Source of the DNA: Salegentibacter_A chungangensis
GTDB taxonomy: Bacteria > Bacteroidota > Bacteroidia > Flavobacteriales > Flavobacteriaceae
Length of the DNA: 64,000 bases
Direction: 5' to 3'
Assembly (NCBI RefSeq): GCF_042678405.1
Contig: NZ_JBHTLI010000001.1
Location: 1,488,001 to 1,552,000 of the forward strand
Shown here: one piece after another, positions 49,262 through 58,407 of the stretch
Layout of the letters: each line of letters begins with the position of its first letter
Position numbering within the stretch: the first letter of the stretch is position 1
Notes under the pieces: model-generated
What the model was told of the DNA's origin: nothing
Database searches by the model: none
The model's input: the letters and a program-made list of their open reading frames with translations, nothing else
Program-made: the position numbers and the translations under genes

Positions 49262-50071
49262 TTAATTTTTAAAATCTCTTTGCCTTTTGGCTTCAAAAAT
49301 AAGTATTCCCGCAGCAACCGATACATTCATAGAATCTATCTCCCCGCTCATTGGAATTATGATGTTGTGGGTTGAATTTTCGAGCCATTCGTTACTTAGT
49401 CCGGTGGCTTCGGTGCCTACAACTATTGCAGAAGCACCGGAAAAATCAATTTTATGGTATGCTTCTGAGGCCTGTAATGCCGCGGCGTAGATCTGTATGT
49501 TCTGTCGTTTAAGGAAGCTGATTATTTCAGAGGTAGTGGCGGTTGCTATTTTATTGGTGAAAACACAACCCACACTTGAACGTATAATATTCGGATTAAA
49601 AAGATCGGTCTTCGGGTTGGCGATTAGCACGGCGTCCACGGCAGCCGCGTCGGCAGTTCGAAGGATCGCGCCGATATTCCCGGGTTTTTCGGGAGCTTCC
49701 GTCACCAGTAATAGGGGATTCTTTTTATCGAATTTCAGATCATCAAGAGCCCTCTCACGGTTTTTAAATACTCCAATGATCCCTTCAGTGCTTCCGCGAT
49801 ATGCAAGTTTCTGATAAACTTCAGAGGACAGGGAAGTGATCTGGGGAGAATTTTTCAGCTCTTCAATAAGTTTTTCCAGGTCTTCTGAAGAAAAAAGCTC
49901 TTCACAAAAATAGATTTCAGAAAGCTCAAAACCGCCTTTAAGGGCCAGGCCTATTTCCCTGATGCCTTCAACCGGAAATACCCCTTCTTTTCTTCGGTTT
50001 CTCGATTTCTCCTGAAGCTGCAGCAGTCGCTTTACCGCCGTATTCTGTGGACTTGTGATTTGCCTGTACAT
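49262..50071 (-). CDS. SpoU/TrmH-family RNA methyltransferase
   Basis: A 269-residue rRNA/tRNA 2'-O-methyltransferase. The N-terminal substrate-binding region (NTAVKRLLQLQEKSRNR) is followed by the knotted SPOUT domain: LLVTEAPEKPGNIGAILRTAD, NPNIIRSSVGCVFTNKIA, AIVVGTEATGLSNEWL and IPMSGEIDSMNVSVAAGILIFE. Target nucleotide unknown. It leads the leftward unit that ends in purA. A terminator of the amidohydrolase gene lies between it and the gene upstream. Confidence 0.93.
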   Translation of the reverse strand: MYRQITSPQNTAVKRLLQLQEKSRNRRKEGVFPVEGIREIGLALKGGFELSEIYFCEELFSSEDLEKLIEELKNSPQITSLSSEVYQKLAYRGSTEGIIGVFKNRERALDDLKFDKKNPLLLVTEAPEKPGNIGAILRTADAAAVDAVLIANPKTDLFNPNIIRSSVGCVFTNKIATATTSEIISFLKRQNIQIYAAALQASEAYHKIDFSGASAIVVGTEATGLSNEWLENSTHNIIIPMSGEIDSMNVSVAAGILIFEAKRQRDFKN

Positions 50072-50105
50072 AGGTGTAAAAATAAGCAGATATATGGTCC
50101 TGCAA

Positions 50106-50139
50106 ATAAAAAGCCCCCGAAAAATTCCGGAGGCCTTTA
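50106..50139 (-). terminator. Terminator of the amidohydrolase unit
   Basis: On the minus strand, GGCCTCCGG pairs with CGGGGGCTT (one wobble and one bulge) and is followed by TTTTTATT. Confidence 0.65.
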
Positions 50140-50167
50140 GGTTGGTCAGGTTGTATGTAGCAAAAGA

Positions 50168-51520
50168 TTATTTGCTTTCAGCGTGTTCAGCCTCATCGGC
50201 CTCAGCTTCTTTATTTTGGGCATTCTGCCTTTTGTATTTATTCATATAACGTTTCCAGAGTTCGGTCTGGTGAGTTTCAAGGCTAATTTCACGCCCCTGA
50301 ATAAAGGCGTGGCTAAGGATGTTGGTACGCATATCCAGCGCATCGCCTTCACTTATAAACAGGGTTGCATCCTTACCTTCTTCAAGGCTTCCCGCTATAT
50401 CATCTATTCCCAGAATTTTGGCGGAGTTGGAGGTGATCAGCTGAAGTGCTTCCTCCTTATCCAATCCAAAAGCAACTGCGGTCCCTGCATAAAAAGGCAG
50501 GTTCCTGGTATTCATTCTTTCCATTCTTCCGGCGCTTTGTATGGCTACAAGCACTCCCTTGTTATAAAGTTCTGTTGCCAGTTTATAAGGAGAGTCGTAT
50601 TCCTGGTAATCCTGATTAGGAAGATTGTGAGGGCGTTCTACCAGTACCGCAATATTGTTCTCTTTGAGCTTATCGGCTAAATCCATTGCCTGGTATGCCC
50701 CAACAAAAACCATCTCCTTCAGCTCATTATCCTTCTTGAATTGAATGGCGTCCAGCATTTCCTTTTCTCCGTTAACGTGAATATAGACCTTCTTGTCTCC
50801 AGTAAACACCTTTTCCATAGCCAGATAGGGAAGATGTTTAACATTTCTTTTTCCGCTAAGATAGGCTTTGGCTGAAGCAAAAAAGTCATTTAGTTCCATA
50901 ACCTGTTTCTGGTATTCCTTGTTTGGCTTCATCCCCCGTTCTTCGCCTAACCACCAGCGGCCACGCTTAAAGCTTGCCGGCCAGTTAATGTGGAGACCAT
51001 CATCTTCCTTCACTACGGCATCTTCCCAGTTCCACGCATCAAACTGCACGATAGAGCTGGTTCCTGAGATCCTCCCGCCTCTTGGGACTACCTGGCCTAT
51101 CAGTACACCATTAGGCCTCATAGACTCTACTACTTTACTTTCGGCATTATAGGCAATAAGGCTTCTTACGTGAGGGAGCATACTTCCAATTTCGTCCTCA
51201 TCATCGGTGGCTCGTACAGCATCTATCTCTACAAGTCCTAGGGTGGCATTGGGCGCTATAAACCCGGGATAAACATCTTTACCTTCGGCATTTATCACAC
51301 GGCCTTCAGCCTCTGCCTCAGAGGCTTTGGCTACTTTTGTGATCTTTCCGTTCTCAAATATGATCAGGCTGTTTTCAATTACTTCTCCGGTCCCGGTATG
51401 AGCGGTAGCACCAATTATGCTTATCACTTCATCCTGTGCGGGAGCGGGTGTCTGTTGCGCATTCAATATTCCTGCTACAGATAAGAATGCAAGTATGAAT
51501 GTTATTTTTCTAAATCTCAT
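50168..51520 (-). CDS. Amidohydrolase-family protein lacking the H-x-H metal motif
   Basis: A 450-residue secreted protein (signal peptide to about residue 21, AGILNAQ) of the amidohydrolase fold. The region that normally reads PGFID-x-H-x-H here reads VYPGFIAPNATLGL, so the first two metal ligands are missing. The late part keeps typical elements (GLDKEEALQLITSNSAKILGIDDIAGSLEEGKDA). It is probably an inactive or partner subunit. It starts 12 bases after the stop of the large two-domain amidohydrolase gene and is co-transcribed with it. The C terminus is K/E/A-rich. Confidence 0.85.
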   Translation of the reverse strand: MRFRKITFILAFLSVAGILNAQQTPAPAQDEVISIIGATAHTGTGEVIENSLIIFENGKITKVAKASEAEAEGRVINAEGKDVYPGFIAPNATLGLVEIDAVRATDDEDEIGSMLPHVRSLIAYNAESKVVESMRPNGVLIGQVVPRGGRISGTSSIVQFDAWNWEDAVVKEDDGLHINWPASFKRGRWWLGEERGMKPNKEYQKQVMELNDFFASAKAYLSGKRNVKHLPYLAMEKVFTGDKKVYIHVNGEKEMLDAIQFKKDNELKEMVFVGAYQAMDLADKLKENNIAVLVERPHNLPNQDYQEYDSPYKLATELYNKGVLVAIQSAGRMERMNTRNLPFYAGTAVAFGLDKEEALQLITSNSAKILGIDDIAGSLEEGKDATLFISEGDALDMRTNILSHAFIQGREISLETHQTELWKRYMNKYKRQNAQNKEAEADEAEHAESK

Positions 51521-51532
51521 TTCTTAATTTTT

Positions 51533-54505
51533 TTAGTGGATTTCGTGCATTGTATTGCAGTGAATATGCGTCTCTTCCTTCTTGGTTACCGGCTGAGTTT
51601 TCACCCCTTCATTCTTAGCCTTAAGCATCTGGGTAATAAGCTCGCTGCGTTGTTCTTTAATTTCTTCACGCATAGCCTTGTCCTTTTCAAGATCGAAGTA
51701 TACAACGCCTTCTACCATAGTTTTTAGAGGTTTGGCATAAATGGAAAGAGGGTGCTCGTTCCACAATACAAGGTCTGCCTGTTTGCCTTCTTTTACGCTT
51801 CCTACCTTATCATCTATATGAAGCAGTTTTGCAGGATTAAGGGTAACGAACTTCCAGGCCTCTTCTTCAGAAACGCCTCCGTATTTTACGCTTTTCGCAG
51901 CTTCCTGGTTCAATCTACGACTCATTTCAGGATCGTCACTGTTAATGGCAGTTGTAATCCCCTGGCTGTGCATAATTGCTGCATTGTAAGGAATTGCATC
52001 GTTCACCTCATATTTGTATGCCCACCAGTCTGAAAAAGTGGATGCGCCAACTCCGTGCTCCTTCATCTTATCGGCTACCTTATAGCCTTCCAGAATATGG
52101 GTGAAGGTATTGATGTTAAAACCAAAAGATTCTGCAACTTTCATCAGCATATTGATCTCACTCTGAATATAGGAGTGGCTGGTCACAAAGCGTTCACCAT
52201 TCATTATTTCTACAAGAGTTTCAAGCTCAATGTCTTTGCGGTAGTCTTCTTTGTTCTTCTTTTTTTGTTCATACGCCTTTGCGCGGCTGAAATAGTCGGT
52301 GAACACTTGTTCCACACCCATTCTGGTTTGCGGGAATCTGGATTCGCTCCCCCAGTTGGATTGCTTCACATTCTCACCAAGGGCGAATTTGATGAATTTC
52401 GGAGCCTCTTCAAAGATCATATCCTCGGCATCCTCACCCCATTTGAGTTTCATAATGGCAGAGCGCCCTCCGATAGGATTAGCAGAACCGTGCAGCAGTT
52501 GTATGGTGGTCACTCCACCGGCAAGGTTCCTGTAGATATTGATATCTGTTGGGTCTATCACATCTTCCATAGTCACTTCGGCCGAAGAATTATGACCGGC
52601 TTCGTTGATGGAAGAAGCAGCGATATGCGAATGCTCATCGATTATTCCCGAGGTAAGGTGCTTTCCGGTTGCATCGATCACTTTTGCATTTCCGGCATTA
52701 AGATCTTTCCCGACTTTGGCTATAAGTCCGTTCTTTACCAGTACATCGGTGTTTTCCAGGATTCCTGCATCTTCATTGGTCCATACGGTAGCATTCCTGA
52801 AAAGGATGTTTTGCTCTTCCGGCATTTCGCTGAAACCATAAGCCTTATTAGGGAAACTTACCGGCGCTACCTCGTGGGTTTTGTTTTTCTTCTCTTTATC
52901 ATTTTCAGAAGCGATTTCGCTGTCTTTTTTAGAAGCGGTGAAATTCACTCTTTTCCCGTTTGGAAGGATAGCCTTTCCGCTGAACTCTTCTGAAGCCGAT
53001 GGGACCTTTGCAGTTAACCTGATGAATTCGGTTTTTGTAGTATCAGGCGAAGACAGAAGAAGGTTTACCCAGTTATCTTCGAAGCTAAGCTTTGAACCGA
53101 TCTTGGTGTCATTCATGGTAACTTCAGCTTTAGGCTTTGAAGGTTCGCCCGTGATCTTAAGATCGTAAGTCTTCTCGTTAAGAGTCAATTCATATTTCCC
53201 GGTGATATCGGTGGTGTTCATACTTTCTAAAATGGCCCTTTTACCCTGAACCCAGTTTTCATAAAGCGTGGTTTCCTTATCGAAAAAATCTCCCGAGGTA
53301 ATGATGAAATTCGCCCAGGCACCTTCCTTGATGACTCCAAGCTGGCCTTCCTGACCAATTACTTTAGCCGGAGTAGTGGTAAGTGCAGCAAGAGCGTCTT
53401 CTTTATTAAGACCGTACTCTATAGCCTTTAAAAGATTCGTTTTGAAATCTTTTTCAGCATCCAGCTCGTGGGTGGTAAGAGTGAATGGCACCTCTTTTTC
53501 TGCAAGCATTTTAAGGTTTGCAGGGGCCTGGTTCCATCTTTTCATTTCTTCAAGGCTCACATATTCTGAAAAATAAGGATCTTCAACATCATATGCGTCC
53601 GGGAAATTTAACGGGACAATATAAGTTGCACCGGTTTCCTTGATCTCCTTTAATCTTTCAAATTCATTTCCGCTGCCCAGGATCACATATTGTATTCCGA
53701 ATTCATCCCCGACCTTATCGGCCCTGAATTCGTTCAGCAGATTATCGGTTGCGAAGATCTGTACAAGATTTTTGTTATTGTTAAGTGCCTGTAGGGCCAA
53801 ATCCTTATTCTCAGAGTTTCCTTTGGCGTACCAGTCGGCATCCAGGTATGTCTGGCGCAATAAGGCGGTAACCCCCATTATAGAAGTAGGGTAGGCCTGA
53901 TTGGATTGTACGCTTTTATCAAAAGAAAGGTATTGCGCAGAACGGTCTTTCAGGATACGGTCTCCTTTGGTGCCCTCAGGATTAAGGGCTACCAGCATTC
54001 CGGTACCACGAATAATCCCGTCAGGAACGTGCGTGTTGACCACCCCAAACCCGGCTTTATGCAGTTTTGTGGCTTTTTCGGAGTCGTAACTGAATTTTGA
54101 CACCGCATCGGTGTCAGGGCGAATATGATCGTTCCAGTAGTAACCTTCACGGCTTGCATCATATTGAGGCTGTCCGTTGCCTCTTTCGGCCTTCTTTGGT
54201 TTTTCAATTCCGAAGTCAGAGAAAAGATCAATAAAAGAAGGATATACTTCCTTTCCTTTAAGGTCTACGACAACGCTGTTAGCAGGAATTTCGATATTCT
54301 TTCCAACGGCAGTGATCTTGCCCTCCCTTACCGCGAACATACCCTTATCGATAACGGTAGAAGGATCTACGTGTATTTTCGCATTTTTAAAGACAGTGTA
54401 ATTGGTGTTCCGGGATTTAACCCCGTCGTTTTTAGGAAAATATTCCTGAGCCTGCAGACTTATGCTTCCCAGTAATATTAAACATAGTAGAAATTTTAAT
54501 TTCAT
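51533..54505 (-). CDS. Two-domain amidohydrolase-family protein
   Basis: A 990-residue secreted protein (signal peptide ends ISLQAQ, about 20). Two amidohydrolase modules are fused. Module 1 (about 30-430) lacks H-x-H: VYPSFIDLFSDFG stands at that place. A beta-rich linker (about 440-560) follows. Module 2 (about 590-990) has LTSGIIDEHSHIAASS (H-x-H), later SHSYIQSEI and HIL, AINSDDPEMSRRLN (metal-type Asp) and the end phrase VKEGKQADLVLW. Only the second module looks catalytic. A short tail ends with HCN. It lies upstream of the other amidohydrolase gene. Substrates unknown; imidazolonepropionase-like or peptidase-like roles are both known in the superfamily. Confidence 0.88.
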   Translation of the reverse strand: MKLKFLLCLILLGSISLQAQEYFPKNDGVKSRNTNYTVFKNAKIHVDPSTVIDKGMFAVREGKITAVGKNIEIPANSVVVDLKGKEVYPSFIDLFSDFGIEKPKKAERGNGQPQYDASREGYYWNDHIRPDTDAVSKFSYDSEKATKLHKAGFGVVNTHVPDGIIRGTGMLVALNPEGTKGDRILKDRSAQYLSFDKSVQSNQAYPTSIMGVTALLRQTYLDADWYAKGNSENKDLALQALNNNKNLVQIFATDNLLNEFRADKVGDEFGIQYVILGSGNEFERLKEIKETGATYIVPLNFPDAYDVEDPYFSEYVSLEEMKRWNQAPANLKMLAEKEVPFTLTTHELDAEKDFKTNLLKAIEYGLNKEDALAALTTTPAKVIGQEGQLGVIKEGAWANFIITSGDFFDKETTLYENWVQGKRAILESMNTTDITGKYELTLNEKTYDLKITGEPSKPKAEVTMNDTKIGSKLSFEDNWVNLLLSSPDTTKTEFIRLTAKVPSASEEFSGKAILPNGKRVNFTASKKDSEIASENDKEKKNKTHEVAPVSFPNKAYGFSEMPEEQNILFRNATVWTNEDAGILENTDVLVKNGLIAKVGKDLNAGNAKVIDATGKHLTSGIIDEHSHIAASSINEAGHNSSAEVTMEDVIDPTDINIYRNLAGGVTTIQLLHGSANPIGGRSAIMKLKWGEDAEDMIFEEAPKFIKFALGENVKQSNWGSESRFPQTRMGVEQVFTDYFSRAKAYEQKKKNKEDYRKDIELETLVEIMNGERFVTSHSYIQSEINMLMKVAESFGFNINTFTHILEGYKVADKMKEHGVGASTFSDWWAYKYEVNDAIPYNAAIMHSQGITTAINSDDPEMSRRLNQEAAKSVKYGGVSEEEAWKFVTLNPAKLLHIDDKVGSVKEGKQADLVLWNEHPLSIYAKPLKTMVEGVVYFDLEKDKAMREEIKEQRSELITQMLKAKNEGVKTQPVTKKEETHIHCNTMHEIH

Positions 54506-54590
54506 AAATGTAAAGTGGTTTAAGTATTTCCAGATTTGGTTGTAAAAAGGCAGAAATTTAAGGAATTTTTAAAGAAATAGGGGGAGTATT

Positions 54591-55664
54591 TTAGAAGTCG
54601 TTTTCAACATCCCTAAAATAGTTGACCAATAAAGCTACCACATAGCTATAGCTTTTCATACCATCGGCCTGATTGTTTACTATCAGGAATCTGTTGTAAA
54701 AAGCCTGAAACAGAGGTTCTAAGGGGTTTTGGTGCTTAAGCCAGAAATCGTTTACCTCCTGGTAGTTTTTCAGGATCCCCGGATTGATGGTTTCTGTTAA
54801 TATCTTTGTTTGTTCGGGATCTCTGCGGTAAAGTTCGGCAAGGCAATAGCGAAGTGAAAAGGTGAAGCCGGAGTATCTGAAATACCTGTCGGGATGGTTC
54901 ATCGTGGTAAGACAGGCGATGAAATTGGCTTCATTTTCCTTAGCGAATCCCAGCTGATGGCCAATTTCGTGGCTTGCCGTCGTAGGAATCTTATAGGGAA
55001 CGATTATGGTATTTACTTGCGCCTCGTTGGTAAGCGGGTTAAGATAGCCGTTAAATCCCATATAAGTGAGCGGAAGACTGTAAAGCGAGCGTTTTAGGCT
55101 GGTGCCCTTGTAAGTGAGTTCGGGGTAATCTTTTTTTATATTGTCATAACCTTCAAGGGTTTTTACAAACAGCTCGTTCTTATCATAAGGGATATCAACT
55201 TTTACAGAATCATTCCCGGTGAGCTCGAGGTGAAGCTCATTCGATTTTTTTATCAGTCTTTCGGTGAGCAGTACCAGCTCTTCGGTAGTGTATTCATTTT
55301 CAATCTCCAGGGCCTGGTGCAGCGGAAGCCGGTAATAATTGAAGCCCCAAAATAAATGAAAACAGGCATATAGCACCGATAAGACCGCAAGGGCATTAAT
55401 ACCCCAACGAATAGGATTTTTGAATTTCGACCGGCTTCTAAGGAGCACCCACCTGATAAGCATTATAATCAGGAAAGTGTAGAGCAGGTCTCCTAAGGAA
55501 AAAGGTAAGATCCCGAGAGAAATACGCATTACCCGGGAAAGGATAGGGTAAAGGCCTTTACTGTAAGCCTCCTCGATGAACAGCGGAAAGCCGGAAATTA
55601 TCCTGATTAGGATGATCTGAACCGGTAGCAGAAGGGCTAAGATTAGGCTGGCTTTCTTTTTCAC
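54591..55664 (-). CDS. DUF3810 membrane protein with zinc-protease motif
   Basis: A 357-residue protein with three N-terminal membrane segments (to about residue 110), then an extracytoplasmic domain. The zinc-type motif ASHEIGHQLGFAKENEANF (about 230) is intact: HEIGH with a downstream E. The family DUF3810 is conserved in Bacteroidota. Start is GTG at 55664; no ATG occurs before residue 46. A consensus promoter at 55669-55698 lies so close that the message would begin on or next to the GTG. Substrate and processing role unknown. Confidence 0.87.
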   Translation of the reverse strand: MKKKASLILALLLPVQIILIRIISGFPLFIEEAYSKGLYPILSRVMRISLGILPFSLGDLLYTFLIIMLIRWVLLRSRSKFKNPIRWGINALAVLSVLYACFHLFWGFNYYRLPLHQALEIENEYTTEELVLLTERLIKKSNELHLELTGNDSVKVDIPYDKNELFVKTLEGYDNIKKDYPELTYKGTSLKRSLYSLPLTYMGFNGYLNPLTNEAQVNTIIVPYKIPTTASHEIGHQLGFAKENEANFIACLTTMNHPDRYFRYSGFTFSLRYCLAELYRRDPEQTKILTETINPGILKNYQEVNDFWLKHQNPLEPLFQAFYNRFLIVNNQADGMKSYSYVVALLVNYFRDVENDF

Positions 55665-55668
55665 GATT

Positions 55669-55698
55669 CAAAAATACAATTATTTAGGGCGCTTCAAA
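55669..55698 (-). promoter_or_regulatory. Housekeeping-type promoter next to the DUF3810 start
   Basis: TTTG (55698-55695), 18 bases, TATTTTTG (55676-55669): exact consensus. The -7 element ends five bases before the GTG start, implying a leaderless or nearly leaderless message. Confidence 0.55.
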
Positions 55699-55722
55699 TT
55701 TTACAACTTAAGCAATTACCAA

Positions 55723-55730
55723 TACCTTTG
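55723..55730 (+). promoter_or_regulatory. -7 element of pepD
   Basis: TACCTTTG matches TAnnTTTG exactly. It lies 24 bases before the ATG at 55754 and overlaps an upstream GTG in frame, so the ATG is the real start. The upstream box is weak (TTTT-type near 55700). Confidence 0.5.
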
Positions 55731-55753
55731 TGAATATACCAAATTATAAGACA

Positions 55754-57214
55754 ATGAATGAAGAAATAAGGGCGCTGGAGCCCAAAGCATTATGGAACAA
55801 TTTTGCCGACCTAAACGCGGTGCCGCGAGCTTCCAAAAAAGAAGAGCGGGTTATTGAATTCATGAAGAACTTCGGGAACCGGTTAAACCTTGAAACATTG
55901 GTTGATGATGCGGGGAATGTAGTGATCAGAAAACCGGCTACTCCGGGTATGGAAAACCGAAAAGCCATCGTGATGCAGTCGCATCTGGATATGGTTCACC
56001 AGAAAAATAACGATACCGACTTCGATTTCGATAACCAGGGAATCGAAATGTATATAGATGGGGACTGGGTGAGAGCCAAAGGAACCACCCTGGGGGCCGA
56101 TAACGGTCTTGGTGTGGCAACGATTATGGCTATTCTTGAAAGTGATGAGATCGAGCATCCTGAGCTGGAGGCTCTTTTTACCATAGATGAAGAAACCGGG
56201 ATGACCGGAGCCAAAGGCCTGGACCCTGAAATCCTGAAAGGGGATATTCTTCTTAACCTTGATACTGAGGAGGACGATGAAATAGGTATTGGTTGTGCCG
56301 GGGGAGTAGATCTTACCGCGGTAAGAGATTATGAGGAAGAGCACGTGCCGGAAAACTCTGTAGGGTATACCATAAAAGTAAGGGGCCTTAAAGGTGGTCA
56401 CTCCGGAATGGATATCATCAAAGGACTCGGAAATGCGAATAAGCTTATTGCCCGTGTGCTTTATGACGCCCACCGTGATTTCGGGTTGAGAGTCTCGAGC
56501 CTGAACGGGGGCGGACTTCGTAACGCAATTCCTCGTGAGAGTGAAGCCAAAGTAGTGGTTGGACGTGAGAACACCGAAACCTTCCTTACTGAAACTCTTG
56601 TTTGGATACGAGAGATCAAGGAAGAATTCGCAAGTCTTGAGCCTACGCTGGATATAGATATTACTGAAGATGAGGTGCCTAACAAAGTAATGAAGGTAGA
56701 AGCTCAGCAGGATCTGATTAAAGCTCTTTCAGCAGCTCATAACGGAGTGTACAGAATGAGTCCTGATATTGAAGGACTGGTTGAAGCCTCAAACAACATC
56801 GCTAAGGTGCATATTGAGAACGGGAAAATGGAGATCAAATGTCTTACCAGATCTTCTGTTGAATCTTCCAAAAAAGACCTTGCGCATAGTTTGCAGGCCA
56901 CATTTGAACTGGCAGGTTTTAAGGTGCAGCTTTCTGGCGAGTACCCGGGCTGGGCACCAAATATGGATTCTGCTATTCTTAGGGTGGTGGATGACCTTTA
57001 TAAGAAAATGAACAACGAACCGGCCGATGTTGCAGCCTGTCATGCAGGTCTTGAATGTGGTATCATTGGGAACCATTATCCGGAAATGGATATGATCTCT
57101 TTTGGGCCAACCATTCGGGGTGCACACTCTCCCGACGAGCGTGCGAGTATATCTTCAGCTAAGAAGTACTGGGATTTTGTAATAGAACTCCTAAAGAATA
57201 TTCCTGAGAATTAA
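55754..57214 (+). CDS. pepD: Aminoacyl-histidine dipeptidase (M20)
   Basis: A 486-residue cytosolic zinc dipeptidase. It has VMQSHLDMVHQKN (metal His/Asp), KGTTLGADNGLGVATIMAILE, FTIDEETGMTGAKGLD (catalytic EE), LLNLDTEEDDEIGIGCAGG, VKGGHSGMDIIKGLGNANKL-type residues in RGLKGGHSGMDI, and the end region CHAGLECGIIG and GPTIRGAHSPDER. These match PepD, which cleaves Xaa-His dipeptides. A GTG eight codons upstream in frame is excluded because it sits in the promoter. Monocistronic, with a terminator. Confidence 0.95.
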   Translation: MNEEIRALEPKALWNNFADLNAVPRASKKEERVIEFMKNFGNRLNLETLVDDAGNVVIRKPATPGMENRKAIVMQSHLDMVHQKNNDTDFDFDNQGIEMYIDGDWVRAKGTTLGADNGLGVATIMAILESDEIEHPELEALFTIDEETGMTGAKGLDPEILKGDILLNLDTEEDDEIGIGCAGGVDLTAVRDYEEEHVPENSVGYTIKVRGLKGGHSGMDIIKGLGNANKLIARVLYDAHRDFGLRVSSLNGGGLRNAIPRESEAKVVVGRENTETFLTETLVWIREIKEEFASLEPTLDIDITEDEVPNKVMKVEAQQDLIKALSAAHNGVYRMSPDIEGLVEASNNIAKVHIENGKMEIKCLTRSSVESSKKDLAHSLQATFELAGFKVQLSGEYPGWAPNMDSAILRVVDDLYKKMNNEPADVAACHAGLECGIIGNHYPEMDMISFGPTIRGAHSPDERASISSAKKYWDFVIELLKNIPEN

Positions 57215-57233
57215 TCAGGAGTCAATTCAAACA

Positions 57234-57264
57234 AAAAAGCCCCGGATTTTCCGGGGCTTTTTTT
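57234..57264. terminator. Bidirectional terminator
   Basis: AAAAAGCCCCGG, ATTTT loop, CCGGGGCTTTTTTT. It serves pepD and the leftward prolyl-isomerase unit. Confidence 0.92.
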
Positions 57265-57282
57265 ATTCTGGAAAGTCAGGAA

Positions 57283-58404
57283 CTATTCTTGAATTCCTGT
57301 CATTTCAACTTCAAAAATAAGGTCGGTGTTTGGCGGGATCACTCCGCCGGCACCTCTTTCTCCATAACCTAAATGGCTGGGGATAAAAAGTACAGCCTTA
57401 TCACCTACCTGCATTTGCTGAATCCCTTCTTTAAAACCAGGGATCATTGGGGCGTCAGGTCCAAATTTAGTGGTCATCGGGCCATAGCCGTTCTGGTCTT
57501 TTCTTGTCTGGTTAAAAACGCCCATTTCTCTTGCAAGTTCTTCCCTGCTGGTGTCGAAAAGCGTTCCGTCGGCAAAATATCCGGCATAACTTACGTTCAC
57601 CATATCCCCATTTTTAGGGGTAGCTCCTTCTCCTTCTTTTTCAAAATAGATACCGAGACCGCTGTCGAGGCTTTCAGCCTTCTCTTTAAGCTCTTCAAAA
57701 CGATCGGCATTTTTCATCTTAGCTTCTGTTATGCGCTTTTTTGTGGCTTCTTTTTCATCCTGGATCTGCTGAAGTTTATCTTTAAAAACATTTGGTGCAT
57801 CAAAGCCCTTTGCTTTTTTTCCTTTGCGGATGATCTCAACTTCCTTCATCACTACTTCTTCGCGCGGGCGGTCCATCTGGTCAGTATCTACTTTTCCAAT
57901 GGCTTCAACCACGTCAAGACCTTTTACAACCTTACCAAAAACGGTGTGTCTTCCGTTTAGGTTTGGGGTAGGGGCAAGAGTGATAAAAAACTGGCTTCCG
58001 TTGGTTCCCGGGCCTGCATTGGCCATAGAAAGGATACCTGTGGAATCGTGACGAAGGCTGTCTGTGGTCTCATCGGGGAAACGGTAACCCGGTCCGCCGG
58101 AACCTGTTCCGCTCGGGTCTCCTCCCTGGATCACGAAACCATCAATCACACGGTGAAAGATCAGTCCGTCGTAATATTCTTTGTTCTTGTAGGTACTGTC
58201 TACCATAGTATTGGTCCCTTCGGCAAGCGATACGAAACTGGCAACGGTAATAGGTGTCTGGTCGTAATAAAGCTCGGTTACAAAAGTTCCCATTGTGGTT
58301 TCGAATTCGGCATACATGCCGTCTTCAAGTTCCGGGTACTCTTCGTTACACGACAATAGCGATAACGCAACCGCAAATAATACTAAGATGTTGAATTTTC
58401 TCAT
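57283..58404 (-). CDS. Cyclophilin-FKBP fusion lipoprotein
   Basis: A 373-residue lipoprotein (ALSLLSC, lipid cysteine at 19) with two prolyl-isomerase domains. Residues about 30-195 are cyclophilin: YYDGLIFHRVIDGFVIQGGDP, GTNGSQFFITLAPTPNLNGRHTVFGKVV. A charged coiled linker (about 200-250) joins to an FKBP domain: VNVSYAGYFADGTLFDTS, MIPGFKEGIQQMQVGDKAVLFIPSHLGYGERG, DLIFEVEMTGIQ. Both active-site sets appear intact. It likely folds exported proteins in the periplasm. It follows gldI by 3 bases and is last in the nrnA-like / gldI / PPIase unit. Confidence 0.93.
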   Translation of the reverse strand: MRKFNILVLFAVALSLLSCNEEYPELEDGMYAEFETTMGTFVTELYYDQTPITVASFVSLAEGTNTMVDSTYKNKEYYDGLIFHRVIDGFVIQGGDPSGTGSGGPGYRFPDETTDSLRHDSTGILSMANAGPGTNGSQFFITLAPTPNLNGRHTVFGKVVKGLDVVEAIGKVDTDQMDRPREEVVMKEVEIIRKGKKAKGFDAPNVFKDKLQQIQDEKEATKKRITEAKMKNADRFEELKEKAESLDSGLGIYFEKEGEGATPKNGDMVNVSYAGYFADGTLFDTSREELAREMGVFNQTRKDQNGYGPMTTKFGPDAPMIPGFKEGIQQMQVGDKAVLFIPSHLGYGERGAGGVIPPNTDLIFEVEMTGIQE

Positions 58405-58407
58405 ATG

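Noticed and set aside
52055..52993. A 312-codon open frame on the plus strand inside the two-domain amidohydrolase gene
   Set aside because: It is antisense to a gene with clear family motifs, has no signal or domain of its own, and is explained by codon bias of the opposite strand.
55883..56473. A 196-codon minus-strand frame inside pepD
   Set aside because: It lies wholly within the well-supported dipeptidase gene and encodes an unlikely, aromatic- and His-rich protein.
57373..57960. A 195-codon plus-strand frame inside the cyclophilin-FKBP gene
   Set aside because: It is antisense to two intact isomerase domains and has an improbable composition.
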